NCBI GenBank assembly: GCA_024707365.1 | Contig: JANPZV010000008.1 | Span: 124,001 to 188,000 of the forward strand | Direction of reading: 5' to 3' | Source of the DNA: Terricaulis sp. | GTDB taxonomy: Bacteria; Pseudomonadota; Alphaproteobacteria; Caulobacterales; Aquidulcibacteraceae | Length of the DNA: 64,000 nt | Shown here: piece after piece, positions 53,944-63,115 of the stretch | How positions within the stretch are numbered: position 1 is the stretch's first letter | Layout: each line of letters opens with the position of its first letter | Position numbers and translations under genes: made by a program | Notes under the pieces: model-generated | Database searches by the model: none | The model's input: only the letters and a program-made list of their open reading frames with translations | Told to the model about the DNA's origin: nothing

Positions 53944-54161
53944 AGCGGAGCGCCGGCTTCCAGCCGGCATCACGACACGCAACCGCTTCAGAACACCCTC
54001 CACCCATTCCCGGGGTGATGCGCAGCATCAAGCCCGGGACCCATCACCACAAACGCTTGCGGTGATGGCTCCCGGACTGCGCTGCGCGCATCCGGGAATG
54101 GGTGGTGTTTTACCTTGAAAGATTGAGGCGCCGCATGCCGGCTGGAAGCCGGCGCTCCGCT
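53944..54161. repeat. 27-bp-arm inverted repeat enclosing another inverted repeat
   Basis: Arms 53944-53970 and 54135-54161 are exact reverse complements (AGCGGAGCGCCGGCTTCC outer part), 164 bases apart. The interval holds a second element: CACCCATTCCCGG (54001-54013) with CCGGGAATGGGTG (54092-54104), and inner CCATCACC/GGTGATGG. The second family also occurs alone at 44801-44902, so here it seems to have inserted into the loop of the first. Confidence 0.85.
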
Positions 54162-54171
54162 GCCGCGTTCT

Positions 54172-54193
54172 CTTGGACCGCCGGCGGTCCAAG
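54172..54193. repeat. 22-bp perfect palindrome, GGACCGCCGG family
   Basis: CTTGGACCGCC followed by its own reverse complement. It ends three bases before the stop of the convergent TipN-like gene. Identical in its arms to the palindrome at 3362-3383. Confidence 0.88.
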
Positions 54194-54196
54194 AGC

Positions 54197-55804
54197 TTAC
54201 CCCGCCGCCGCGTCCAGCAGCAGAAACACGCGCGTGGCGTCCGCGTTCATGGCGGCGCGGCCGCGGCTCATGAGCTCGGCGATGCGCGCGCCGTCGGTGC
54301 GCAAAAACTGCATCGCTTCCTGATTGGCCTCGGCGTCCGTCGCCAGGAAATCCGCCAAGCGGCGCGTTGCGTCGGGCGCTGCATCCTGCACCGCGCGCCG
54401 CCGCGCTTGCGTGCCGGAGCGTGAGCGTTGCGCGATGCGCTCAAGCGCCGAAGGCGAGAACACATCCGCCAGCGTCAGCCCCGCGCGGGTGATCGCCTCG
54501 GCCATCGGCAGCGCCGCGCCCGCTTGGGCGTAGGGCGCTGGCGTGCGCGCAGGCGGGGCAGGGCGCGTTCCGCCCGCGGAATCCACCGAGGACATAAGAT
54601 CGCGCCAAGTCCAATCTGCGGGCGCGGCCGGCTGATTGCGCGGTTCGCTCAAGCGCGGCGCGGGCGCTGCCGGGCGCGGCGCTTCCAGCGGATCGGGCTC
54701 ATCGCGCCAGGAAGCGTCATAGCCGCCCGGCGCCTGCGGGCGCACTTTGGGCCGCGCGCGCGGCCGCTCTTGCTCGGGCTCATGCTCTTCCACCGCAACG
54801 CGCGCGCCGATCGCGGCTGCGCGCGCCGCTTCCGCCGCATCGCGCAAACGCTCCAGCGCCACCGCCGCTTCGCGCTCCACGCCCGCCGCTTCATGGCGGA
54901 TCAGCTCGGCTGCGCGCTTGGCGTCCTCCACCGCGCGGCCTGTGGTGTCGCGCAGCGCCCCGGCGGTGGAGTTTGCCGCCAGCGTCGCCGCGTCCGCCGA
55001 TTGCCGCGCCGCATCGGTGAGGCTGGTGGCCTTCGCCAACACGTCGAGCGCAGTGGAGAGCGCGGTCTCGAGCCGCAGCGCGGAATCGGCGCTGGCTTGC
55101 GCCGCGCCGGAAAGCGATTGGGTGCGATCGGTGATCAACGCCGCGGCCGCGCCAAACGAGGTGAGCCGGTGATCCAGCGCCTGATCGGCCGCGCGCACCT
55201 CCGCTTCTGCTTGCCGCGCCGCGTTGGCGATCGATTGGGTGTGGCGCGAGATGGCGTCGCCGATGGTTTGCGCCTGGGCGTTGAGATCGCGCGAGATGCG
55301 CAACAGCTCTTCGCGCTCACGCTCCATGCCGGAGATCAATTGATTGGCGCCGGCCTTGGCTTGCCCGCCCATTTCATCGACGGCGCGCGCCTGCTTGGCG
55401 ATCTGGCCTTCAACCTCCTGCAGCCGCGCCAGCGTCTGCTCCAGCGCGGAATCGAGCGTGGAAATTTCCCCGCGCACGCTCATGGCCAGCTTGCGCGCGT
55501 TCTCATCGGCGCTCTGTTCGGGATTGAGCAGCCGATCGGCCGCATCGGCCAGCCGGCGCGCTTCCACCCGCGCGCGGATGCTCTCGCGCACCGTCGCGCC
55601 GGAAAACAGCACCATCAGCGCCGGCAGCGCTACAGCAGCGCTCAGCGCGACCCATTCAAGCGCGCGCGCCGCCGCCAGCCGCTCGGCGCCTGCGAACACC
55701 AAAGCCGCAGCGATCGCGCCAACGATCCAAAGCACCGCCAGCGCCAGCGCCAGCGTGCTGATCAAGGCGCCGGGTTCACGCGGGCGGGGCGCGTCTTGGT
55801 CCAT
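54197..55804 (-). CDS. coiled-coil membrane protein, TipN-like
   Basis: A 535-residue protein: two membrane helices in the first 65 residues (LISTLALALAVLWIVGAIAA and LEWVALSAAVALPALMVLFS), a long Ala/Glu/Arg coiled coil (about 70-330), a Pro/Arg-rich linker (about 335-420), and a globular end (TRAGLTLADVFSPSALERIA ... ATRVFLLLDAAAG). This layout recalls TipN, the new-pole marker of Caulobacter, and the C-terminal region looks similar in my memory, but I cannot confirm it. Another coiled-coil membrane protein is the alternative. Start at 55804 or 55822. Confidence 0.6.
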   Translation of the reverse strand: MDQDAPRPREPGALISTLALALAVLWIVGAIAAALVFAGAERLAAARALEWVALSAAVALPALMVLFSGATVRESIRARVEARRLADAADRLLNPEQSADENARKLAMSVRGEISTLDSALEQTLARLQEVEGQIAKQARAVDEMGGQAKAGANQLISGMEREREELLRISRDLNAQAQTIGDAISRHTQSIANAARQAEAEVRAADQALDHRLTSFGAAAALITDRTQSLSGAAQASADSALRLETALSTALDVLAKATSLTDAARQSADAATLAANSTAGALRDTTGRAVEDAKRAAELIRHEAAGVEREAAVALERLRDAAEAARAAAIGARVAVEEHEPEQERPRARPKVRPQAPGGYDASWRDEPDPLEAPRPAAPAPRLSEPRNQPAAPADWTWRDLMSSVDSAGGTRPAPPARTPAPYAQAGAALPMAEAITRAGLTLADVFSPSALERIAQRSRSGTQARRRAVQDAAPDATRRLADFLATDAEANQEAMQFLRTDGARIAELMSRGRAAMNADATRVFLLLDAAAG

Positions 55805-55924
55805 GATGATTTGCGTCCTCACGCGCGCGGGCCCGCGCGCATATGCTTAATCGAAACGCAACAAGTGGGGCAAATTCAAGGGCGCGGGCCAGCGAAGCGA
55901 AAACTTCGCGTCAAAAGCCCAAAA

Positions 55925-56065
55925 TCAGCGCGTGGTTTCGCAGGCCGGGGCGGCGCCGCCGGCGCACGCGGCCGGCTCGGGGCGCTGCTCAACGCTGACG
56001 CCGACCCAAGCCAACGCCGCCGCGATAATCACGTCCCGCACTGCAATGAGAAAGCTGATCAACAT
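55925..56065 (-). CDS. 46-residue membrane-anchored small protein
   Basis: MLISFLIAVRDVIIAAALAW begins a single hydrophobic helix with an early RD pair, followed by a short Pro/Ala tail with two Cys (AACAGGAAPAC). Small proteins of this RDVxxAxxxAWVGVS form seem to recur in Caulobacterales, though I cannot name the family. It is upstream of, and on the same strand as, the TipN-like gene. Confidence 0.45.
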   Translation of the reverse strand: MLISFLIAVRDVIIAAALAWVGVSVEQRPEPAACAGGAAPACETTR

Positions 56066-56219
56066 GGCCCTGCGCCTCGCTCAAGGACGCCCCATTTGCG
56101 CCGATTGGCCGGCGTCCGCAAGGGTGCGGCCGCCCCCGATGCGCGAATTGTTGATTACAACGACGGGCGCGCCACATCGCGCTTGACGCCGTGCGCGGGC
56201 CGCGCCACATCAGCATGCA

Positions 56220-56570
56220 ATGTTACAACGTAACGCGTCTGCGGCTCAGCACGCCCACATCGCCCACGCCACGCTGATCGGGCTGCACAGCCTATGCTGC
56301 GGCCTGCCGGCGCTGGCGATGGCCGCCGCTGCGCTCTCCGGGGCTGCGTCCGGGGTGGCGATCCTTTCGGATGCTTTTGAATCAATTCATATTTTACTGC
56401 ATGGCTGTGAGCTCTGGATCCTTGGCCTCTCGGCCGCTTTGGTGGTGATCGGCGGCGCTCTGGAGCTGCGGGGCCGGCGTTTGGCGGCTGCGCAAGGCTT
56501 TCCCTGGCTATTCGCCTTCTCGGCCTTCTGCTTCCTCGCGAACGCCGGGATTGTTCTGATTCATCAGTAA
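56220..56570 (+). CDS. four-helix membrane protein, possibly metal-related
   Basis: A 116-residue protein with about three to four hydrophobic helices; His/Cys residues cluster in its polar edges (HAHIAHATLIGLHSLCCGLP and SIHILLHGCELW), vaguely like MerC-type proteins. A GTTAC-AAC-GTAAC inverted repeat overlaps the proposed ATG, so an alternative start further downstream or regulation at the start codon is possible. Family not recognised. Confidence 0.55.
   Translation: MLQRNASAAQHAHIAHATLIGLHSLCCGLPALAMAAAALSGAASGVAILSDAFESIHILLHGCELWILGLSAALVVIGGALELRGRRLAAAQGFPWLFAFSAFCFLANAGIVLIHQ
56222..56234. promoter_or_regulatory. GTTAC-N3-GTAAC inverted repeat at start of membrane protein gene
   Basis: GTTAC (56222-56226) and GTAAC (56230-56234) with AAC between; it includes the G of the ATG at 56220. 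The spacing and sequence are close to Zur/Fur-family half-sites (GTTAT-N3-ATAAC). Candidate operator only. Confidence 0.35.
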
Positions 56571-56602
56571 GTTAGCCGAAGAAGCGGCGTCCGCGGGCGA
56601 TT

Positions 56603-57196
56603 CTAGCGCTTGGGCTTGAGCACATGCAGGGCGAGGCTCCGGTAGAGGCGCGCGGCCTCGCCGTGCGCCGCATGCAGGCCGCGCCGCCGCGCGAACCCTT
56701 CCAACGCCGCCAGCAGCGTCTCGGCCGCATCCTCGGGCGAGAGCGCCGGATAGACCGCCCCCGCCCGCGCCGCGCGGGCGATCGCTGCAGCCAGCTGCGC
56801 CCGCGCGGCCTCATCGCGGCGCGCCATCGCCCGCGCCAGCCCCGGATCGCGAACGGCCTCGGCCCAGATGTCGGTCAAAAACGCGGCTTCTGCGCCCTCA
56901 AACGCCGCGAAATAGGCGCGCGCCATCTCCGCCAGCGCGTCCACCAGCGCATCGCCCGCCTCCAATTCCTGGAACGCGGCTTCCGCCTCGGCCCGCGCAT
57001 CCAGCGCAATCGCGGCGATAATGTCGGCCTTGGCGTCAAAATAGCGGTAAAGCGCGCCTGGGCTCACCCGCGCCTCGGCGCAAATCTCCTCCACTGTCGT
57101 CTCGCGGAAGCCGCGCGCCTGGAAGCAGGCGCGGGCGGCCTCCAGGATTTGGGCCCGTCGGCGTGCGGGCAGGGTGGGATCAGCGTGGCGCGGCAT
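56603..57196 (-). CDS. TetR family transcriptional regulator
   Basis: A 197-residue repressor. The helix-turn-helix is RRRAQILEAARACFQARGFR then TTVEEICAEARVSPGALYRY, a textbook TetR N-terminus; the Ala-rich C-terminal ligand domain is not specific. It is divergent from the hybrid kinase gene at 57297 (100 bp between), and could control that or itself. Confidence 0.9.
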   Translation of the reverse strand: MPRHADPTLPARRRAQILEAARACFQARGFRETTVEEICAEARVSPGALYRYFDAKADIIAAIALDARAEAEAAFQELEAGDALVDALAEMARAYFAAFEGAEAAFLTDIWAEAVRDPGLARAMARRDEAARAQLAAAIARAARAGAVYPALSPEDAAETLLAALEGFARRRGLHAAHGEAARLYRSLALHVLKPKR

Positions 57197-57296
57197 CGAA
57201 TCGGCCCAATTTAAGGGCGATTCCTGACGCGCGGTTTAGGTTAAATTCATCCGCTGCTGGCAGCCTCCGCAACCTGGATTTGCGCGCAGGGGCGGC

Positions 57297-60003
57297 ATGA
57301 CACACACAGCGCTGGCCGACGCCGCAGAGATGCGCAGGCGTGAATTGCCCGCTTCGCTGGCGTTGACCATCCTGGTCGGCGGGCTCGCCGCGGCCATCAT
57401 GGGCGGCAGCCTGCCGGTGGGCTGGGCCGCCATCGTCGCCCTTATTCTGATCTTCGATTGCGAACTCTATCGCCGGCTCGAGGCGGCGGGCCGACCGCTG
57501 ACCCCATCCCTGATCGCGGCGCTGGCGGCATGGGCCGGCTTTGGCTCGGCGTTCTATGTGGTGCTGCCGGCGGCGCTTTGGCTCGACGGGCAGGCCGCGG
57601 GCGCGGCGGCTGCGATTCGTGCTGTGGGTGGCGGCGGCGGTTCGGCATTTCAGCCCTGGCGTTGCGGGCGCCTGGCCGATCGCGCTGGCGGGCGCGCTGC
57701 CGGCTGCGCTTTCGCTGCTTGGCGCGCCGCTCTTGGTCTCGGCGATGAGCGCGCGGCCCGATTGGGGGCTTGCGCTGATCGCGGCGATCGGCGGCGGGGC
57801 GCTGATGGCTTATGTCACGCATGCCCGCATCAGCGCCGCCCGCGCCGGGCGGCGCGTCCACACCATCCTGAGCCGCATGAGCCACGATGAGCGCGTGGGC
57901 CGGCTTGTGCTTGAAAGCAACGAAACCGGCGGGGTTGCGTTGCTGGATCGCGACGGCCGCGTGCTGGCTGTCAGCGAGAGCATCAAGCAAAGCCTGGGCG
58001 GCGAACTCGAAGGGCGGCTGTTTGAGCATGTGACCCCGGTTGCGCGCGAGCGCTGGCGCGATGTGTTCGCCCGCGCGCTGGCCGGTGAGCATGTGCGCTG
58101 CGAGGAAGAGGAGGTGCGCCTTGCCGATGGGCGGCACTGGATCGCTTGGGATGCGCGCCCCTGGCGCGATGAAGATGGCGTGATCCAGGGCGTGTTCACC
58201 GCCGCACGCGATGTCACGAGCCTTGTCTCCACGCGCAAAATCGCGCTCGGCAATCACGACCTGCTGCGCGCGGCGCTCGACGCCGGCAAGAGCGTGATCT
58301 GGGAGGTCGATTACAAGACCCAAACCATCGCCTGGTATGGCGATATCGCCATCTATGGCGAGGCGTTCACGTTCAAGCAATTCATCGACAATTCCACCCC
58401 GATCATCCACGCCGATGATCGGGAGATGATGCACGATTATTTCGCGCGTGTGGCCGAAGGCGAAGATTGCGCCATCGAGCACCGCGTCCTGCACCCCGAT
58501 GGAACGCTGGCCTGGGCGCTTGTGCGCGCGCGCCGCGTGCTTGGGCGCAGCGGCGGGGTGCGCAAATTCATCGTCCTCTCCACCGACGTGACCGATCGGA
58601 AAATTCGCGAAGCGGCCTTCATCAAAGCGATGCACCGCGCTGAAAGCACGCTCAAAGCCAAGCGCGCGCTGTTTGGCGATATCGCGCCTGAGCTTGATGA
58701 GGCCGGCGCCGCCGCTGTGGGCCTTGCCGAAATGCATGAGCGCCTCGATGCGCTGATGGAGGAAATGAACGCGCGCGATGTCGTGCTGGCTGACACCATG
58801 GTCAAGCTCAAGGCCGCGCGCGAAGCGGCGGAGGCGGCGTCTATCTCCAAATCGCAATTCCTTGCTTCGATGAGCCACGAATTGCGCACCCCGCTTAACG
58901 CCATTATCGGCTATTCGGAAATCCTGCAGGAAGAAGCCGAAGCGGATGGGCGCGGCGGCGATGTCGCCGATATCCAGCGCGTGCTCACCGCCGCGCGGCA
59001 ATTGCTGACGCTGATCAACGACATCCTCGACCTGTCGAAAATCGAGGCGGGGCGGATGGATGTCTCGGCGGGCGAGTTCGATGTCGGCGCGCTGATCAAG
59101 GAAGCGGCCGCGACGGTGGCGCCCGCGGTCGAGAAAAATCAGAACACGCTCAAGCTCGAGATCGCCGATGACATCGGCCGCGCCTTCACCGATGCGTTCC
59201 GGCTCAATCAATGCTTGCTCAATCTGCTCTCGAACGCGGCGAAGTTCACCCAAGGCGGGGTCATCACCATTAGCGCCAAGCGCGCGGCGCGTGCGGATGG
59301 CGATTGGCTCGACATCGCTGTCAGCGATACCGGCATCGGCCTCTCGCGTGAGCAAGCCGATAAATTGTTCGCCGATTTCGTGCAGGCCTCCTTCACCACC
59401 GCGCGCCGCTTTGGCGGCACCGGGCTTGGCCTTTCCATCACCCGCCGCGTGCTGGCCATGCTTGGTGGGGAGGTCACGCTTGAGAGCGAATTGGGCAAAG
59501 GCTCAACCTTCACCATCACATTGCCGGCCATGCTGGCGCAGGAAGGCCAGCCTGCGCCCGCGCATGCGCCGGCCGCCAATGGCGCCTCGCGCACGGTGCT
59601 GCTGATTGATGATGAGGAAAGCGCGCGCGATTTGGCCGGGCGGGCGCTGGCGCGGCTCGGCTTTTCCATCCTGCAAGCCTCGAGCGGCGGGCAGGGCGTG
59701 CAGATGGCGCGCGCCGCGCGCCCCGATCTCATCGTGCTCGATATCAATTTGCCGGACATGACAGGCTGGGAGGTGATGCAAACGCTCGCCGCCGATAGCG
59801 CGTGCGCGGCCATTCCCGTGCTGATCCATTCGGTGGAAGACAACCGCACCCGCGCGCGCGCCGCCGGGGCCTGCGATCTGCTGCTGAAACCCGCCGACCG
59901 CGACGTGCTCGCCGCCGCCGCGCTGCGCTTTGCGCGCGCGCCCAAATCGTCTCAGCCCGCATCGCGCGGCGCTGGCCAGAACCCAAAAGCGAAAACTGCA
60001 TAA
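57297..60003 (+). CDS. hybrid sensor histidine kinase with PAS domains (frameshift as sequenced)
   Basis: About 902 residues. An N-terminal membrane region of several helices (GGLAAAIMGGSLPVGWAAIV and onward) is interrupted by a frame change near 57620 in a GGCGGCGGC-rich stretch. Two PAS-like domains follow (NETGGVALLDRDGRVLAVSE; DAGKSVIWEVDYKTQTIAWY), then the HisKA box FLASMSHELRTPLNAIIGYS, N-box LLNLLSNAAKFTQ, G-boxes DTGIGL and GGTGLGLSITR, and a C-terminal receiver (LLIDDEESARDL, DLIVLDINLPDM, LLKPADRD). It ends nine bases before the DivK-like gene. Confidence 0.88.
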
Positions 60004-60012
60004 GAGGCCCCC

Positions 60013-60480
60013 ATGCGTATCCTGATTGCTGAAGATCATCCCGATAATCGCGAGATGCTGACGCGCCGGCTTGAGCGGCGCGGCTATGAGGTCCATTGCG
60101 CCGAAAATGGCGCCATCGCCGTTGAGATGGCCAAAAGCTGCGCGCCCGATCTCATCCTCATGGATATCTCGATGCCGATCATGTCGGGCATCGAAGCCAC
60201 GCGCGTTATTCGGCAAACGCCGGATGTCAGCGCCGTGAAGATCGTCGCGCTCACAGCGCATGCGATGGAAAGCGCGCGGCGCGAATGCATGGAAGCGGGC
60301 TGCGATGATTTCGCCACCAAGCCGGTGGATTTCGCCGGGCTTGTCGCGCTGATCGAAAAAATACGCGGCGTAAGCGCGTTGGGTTTAAACGCGCGTCAAA
60401 TCCGCAGATCATGGTTAGCGCGGCATCAAGGTAAACCACGCGTGTATGCAAATATTTCGAGCTGGCCTGCAGCTTATTAG
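60013..60480 (+). CDS. single-domain response regulator, DivK-like
   Basis: A 155-residue receiver: acidic pocket ILIAEDHPDNREML, phospho-acceptor in LILMDISMPIMSGIEATRVI (Asp53), Thr in VALTAHAMES and Lys in FATKPVDF. The order MDISMP-x-MSG and the context next to a hybrid kinase and a GGDEF protein recall divK-pleD. The last 30 residues (after VSALGLN) are not receiver-like and may come from readthrough past the usual end. Transferring phosphate from the adjacent kinase is plausible. Confidence 0.85.
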   Translation: MRILIAEDHPDNREMLTRRLERRGYEVHCAENGAIAVEMAKSCAPDLILMDISMPIMSGIEATRVIRQTPDVSAVKIVALTAHAMESARRECMEAGCDDFATKPVDFAGLVALIEKIRGVSALGLNARQIRRSWLARHQGKPRVYANISSWPAAY

Positions 60481-60541
60481 CTGTGCCTCAACCTCCCTGC
60501 TCTAATAGTGTCGTCTGGTATTGGTGGGGTCAGGTTCGGGC

Positions 60542-62350
60542 ATGTCTTCCGGGCAAGACGAAGCGGGCGGAGAGGCGCCAGTGCGCCTTGGGCGCATTTT
60601 ACTGGTCGATGACCAGGCGCAAAACCGTGACATGCTGGGCCGCCGCTTAGAGCGCCGCGGCTATGATGTCGTGCTGCGCGAAAGCGCCGTCACCATTGAA
60701 GATGACATCAGCGCCGAACAGATCGAGCTTGTGCTGCTCGATTGGATGATGCCTGAGCGTTCAGGCCATGAAGCGCTCAAAGGCATTCGCGCCCGTTATG
60801 ACGCAGAGCACGTGCCGGTGATCGTCGTCACCGCGCTCGATGATGGCGATGTTGTTTCCGCCGCGCTTGAAGCGGGCGCAAATGACTACATCACCAAGCC
60901 GATCGATCTGCGCGTGCTCACCGCGCGCGTGAAGGCCCAGCTTCGATCGCCGCCAGGCGGTGCTTGAGCTTGATGTCATCCGCGACAATCTCGAGCGCAC
61001 GGTGCAGGAGCGCACGCAGGATCTCGTTGCGGAAATTTCGGAACGCGAAGCGGCTGAAGCGCGCGCGCAAACGCTGGCGCGGCACGATCCGCTCACCGGG
61101 CTCGCCAATCGCCGGCATTTCCTGGAAGAGCTTGAGCGGCGCCTTTCGCTGATCGGGGAAGATGCGGACGCCTTCGCGCTTTTGTTCGTCGATCTTGATC
61201 GCTTCAAGCCGATCAATGACGTGCATGGCCACGCCATTGGCGATCAGCTGCTGCAAGTGATCGCCACGCGCCTGCAAAATTGCATCCGTGACGATAGCTT
61301 CGCCGCGCGCCTTGGCGGCGATGAATTTGCCGTGCTGCTCGAAGGCCCTGGCGGGCGTGAGGGCGTGGGCGTGGCCGCGCGGCGCATTCTCAATGAGCTT
61401 TCCGCGCCGATCCTCGTCAATGGATTGAAGCTCACGGTCGGCGCCCTCGATCGGCATTTCCATGTGCCCCACCGATGGGCGCAGCGGCGCAGATCTGGTC
61501 CAGCGCGGCGATGCGGCGATGCTGCGCGCCAAGGAAGATCGCGGCGCCTTCAAATTCTTCGACTCCACGATCGACGAGGAGATGAAGTGGAAGGCCGCGC
61601 TCGAAACCGAATTGCGCGCCGCCATCCCCAATGGCGATATCGTGCCGTTTTTTCCAGCCGGTGGTGCGCCTCGATACGGGCGAGCTTGCCGGCTTTGAGG
61701 TGCTGGCGCGCTGGCCGCATAAAGAGCGCGGCATGATCTCGCCCGCGCAATTCATCCCTGTCGCGGAAGAGGCGGGGCTGGTGGATGCGATGTTCTGGGC
61801 GCTCTTGGCGCAAGCCTGCCGCAAGGCGCTCGACGCGCCGGGCGATTTCATGCTGGCGGTGAACATTTCGCCGAGCCAGGTGCGCGATCAATGGTTCCCG
61901 GAAAAAGTGCTGCGCACGCTGCGCGAAACCGGCTTCCCGGCGCAACGGCTTGAAATCGAAGTCACCGAAAGCGCGATGATCGGCGATGTGCAGCGCGCGA
62001 AAACCGCGCTCATGTCGCTCAAGAACCAGGGTGTGAAAATCGCGCTCGATGATTTCGGCACGGGCTATTCATCGCTGTTCCTGCTGCGCGAGCTGCCGAT
62101 CGACAAACTAAAGATCGATCGCTCCTTTGTTTCCACGCTGACGGCCGATCGCGAGAACGCCACCATCGTCGGCGCGCTCGTCGGGCTCGGCAAGGCGCTC
62201 GGCCTCACCGTGACCGCCGAGGGCGTCGAAGATCAGGATACGGCCGATGCGCTCGCGGCGATGAATTGCGAGTTCGTGCAAGGCTTTCTCTACGGCGCGG
62301 CGATCGAGCTGCCGAGCTATATCGTCCGCGAATTGCGCAAGGCGGTTTAA
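60542..62350 (+). CDS. REC-GGDEF-EAL c-di-GMP protein (three frameshifts as sequenced)
   Basis: About 602 residues. The receiver (ILLVDDQAQNRDMLGRRLER, LVLLDWMMPERSGHEA, YITKPIDL) is followed by a short coiled linker (LERTVQERTQDLVAEISERE), GGDEF domain (DPLTGLANRRHFLEELERRL, intact GGDEF in ARLGGDEFAVLLEG, with the I-site changed to RDDS) and EAL domain (EVLARW for EAL, VNISPSQ, EVTESAM, LDDFGTGYSSLFLLRELPID, VTAEGVEDQD, VQGFLYG). Both catalytic domains look active. Frame changes lie near 60950, 61440 and 61652. It probably makes or degrades c-di-GMP under the phosphorelay upstream. Confidence 0.88.
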
Positions 62351-62417
62351 AGCAGCAGGCTTTGAAAATACACCTCAGTTCGATGGCCGGCGCAGAGCGA
62401 GTTTAAAGTCCAACTTT

Positions 62418-62443
62418 GCTTTAGAAAATCTTGAATCTAAAGC
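62418..62443 (+). terminator. AT-rich stem-loop after the GGDEF-EAL gene
   Basis: GCTTTAGA (62418-62425) and TCTAAAGC (62436-62443) form a perfect 8-bp stem with a ten-base loop, 68 bp past the stop; GTCTTTGG follows. It may be a weak terminator. The rest of 62351-62510 shows nothing else. Confidence 0.4.
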
Positions 62444-62510
62444 GTCTTTGGTGGCTTAGATGCGATGCGGCTTTTGATCCATTGTGTGGGTCGCATTTAA
62501 GTCCCGACGC

Positions 62511-62825
62511 TTAGCCGCCGAGGCGCGATCGCATCGCCGCGTCGATGTCGCGTCCGCGATAAAATATGCCCAGAATAACCACTATGTCGTTGTCGGACAT
62601 GCGAAAGGCGATCGCGAGCGTTCGCCTCCAGCCCACGACGCGCAGGCCGGCAAGCAGATCATCCCGTCGCACGCCGCGATGGGGCAAGGCGCCGAAGCCT
62701 TCGCAATGCTCAATCACACGCCGGACGAATTGCTCGGCGATGAGAGGGCTTCGTTCGGCGATGTATGCGCGGATGTCAGCCAGATCGTCTTGCGCGCCGC
62801 GATCAAAAACAACGCGCGCCACCAA
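62511..62825 (-). CDS. ParE/RelE-type toxin
   Basis: A 104-residue ParE-like toxin: VVFDRGAQDDLADIRAYIAE at the start, ALPHRGVRRDDLLAGLRVVG and the end DNDIVVILGIFYRGRD, which is the usual C-terminal strand with Arg. Intact. It starts directly at the antitoxin stop (62826). ParE toxins inhibit gyrase or, for RelE, cleave mRNA; which applies is unknown. Confidence 0.85.
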   Translation of the reverse strand: MVARVVFDRGAQDDLADIRAYIAERSPLIAEQFVRRVIEHCEGFGALPHRGVRRDDLLAGLRVVGWRRTLAIAFRMSDNDIVVILGIFYRGRDIDAAMRSRLGG

Positions 62826-63078
62826 TTACGCTTCCCCGAAAAGATTGCGGCGTACTTCGTCCGGCGTCAGCGCACGCGAGGCGTCCGCGTCAAAAGCATG
62901 AGCGCGCGCGACAACCGTTTCGCGAAGCCACCCGTCCAGCGCGGGATCGCGCGTAGCTTCAAGCGCGTCGAGCGCGTCCGCCACCGCGTCCTCCGGCTTG
63001 GCGTAGCGATCTTCGGACATGAGTTTGCGCAGCTTGTCGGCGGCTGGCGCCGCTCAGGATGATTTTTAGATCGCTCAT
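62826..63078 (-). CDS. ParD-type antitoxin (frameshift as sequenced)
   Basis: About 83 residues. The start MSDLKIILS and the helix ADKLRKLMSEDRYAKPEDAV read continuously only if one base near 63050 (CTGAGCGGCGCCAGCCGCC) is removed. The rest, DALDALEATRDPALDGWLRE and the acidic DADASRALTPDEVRRNL tail, is a ParD/CopG-type antitoxin. It precedes and abuts the toxin gene, as usual. If the frameshift is real, a shorter product from 63020 might still bind toxin. Confidence 0.75.
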
Positions 63079-63115
63079 GTCCGCACTATAGCGCGCGCCG
63101 CCGGGGTTTGAAACC

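Noticed and set aside
57442..59355. Long open frame opposite the hybrid kinase (637 codons)
   Set aside because: Same cause: high G+C third positions keep the antisense frame open, and the kinase motifs on the other strand are unmistakable.
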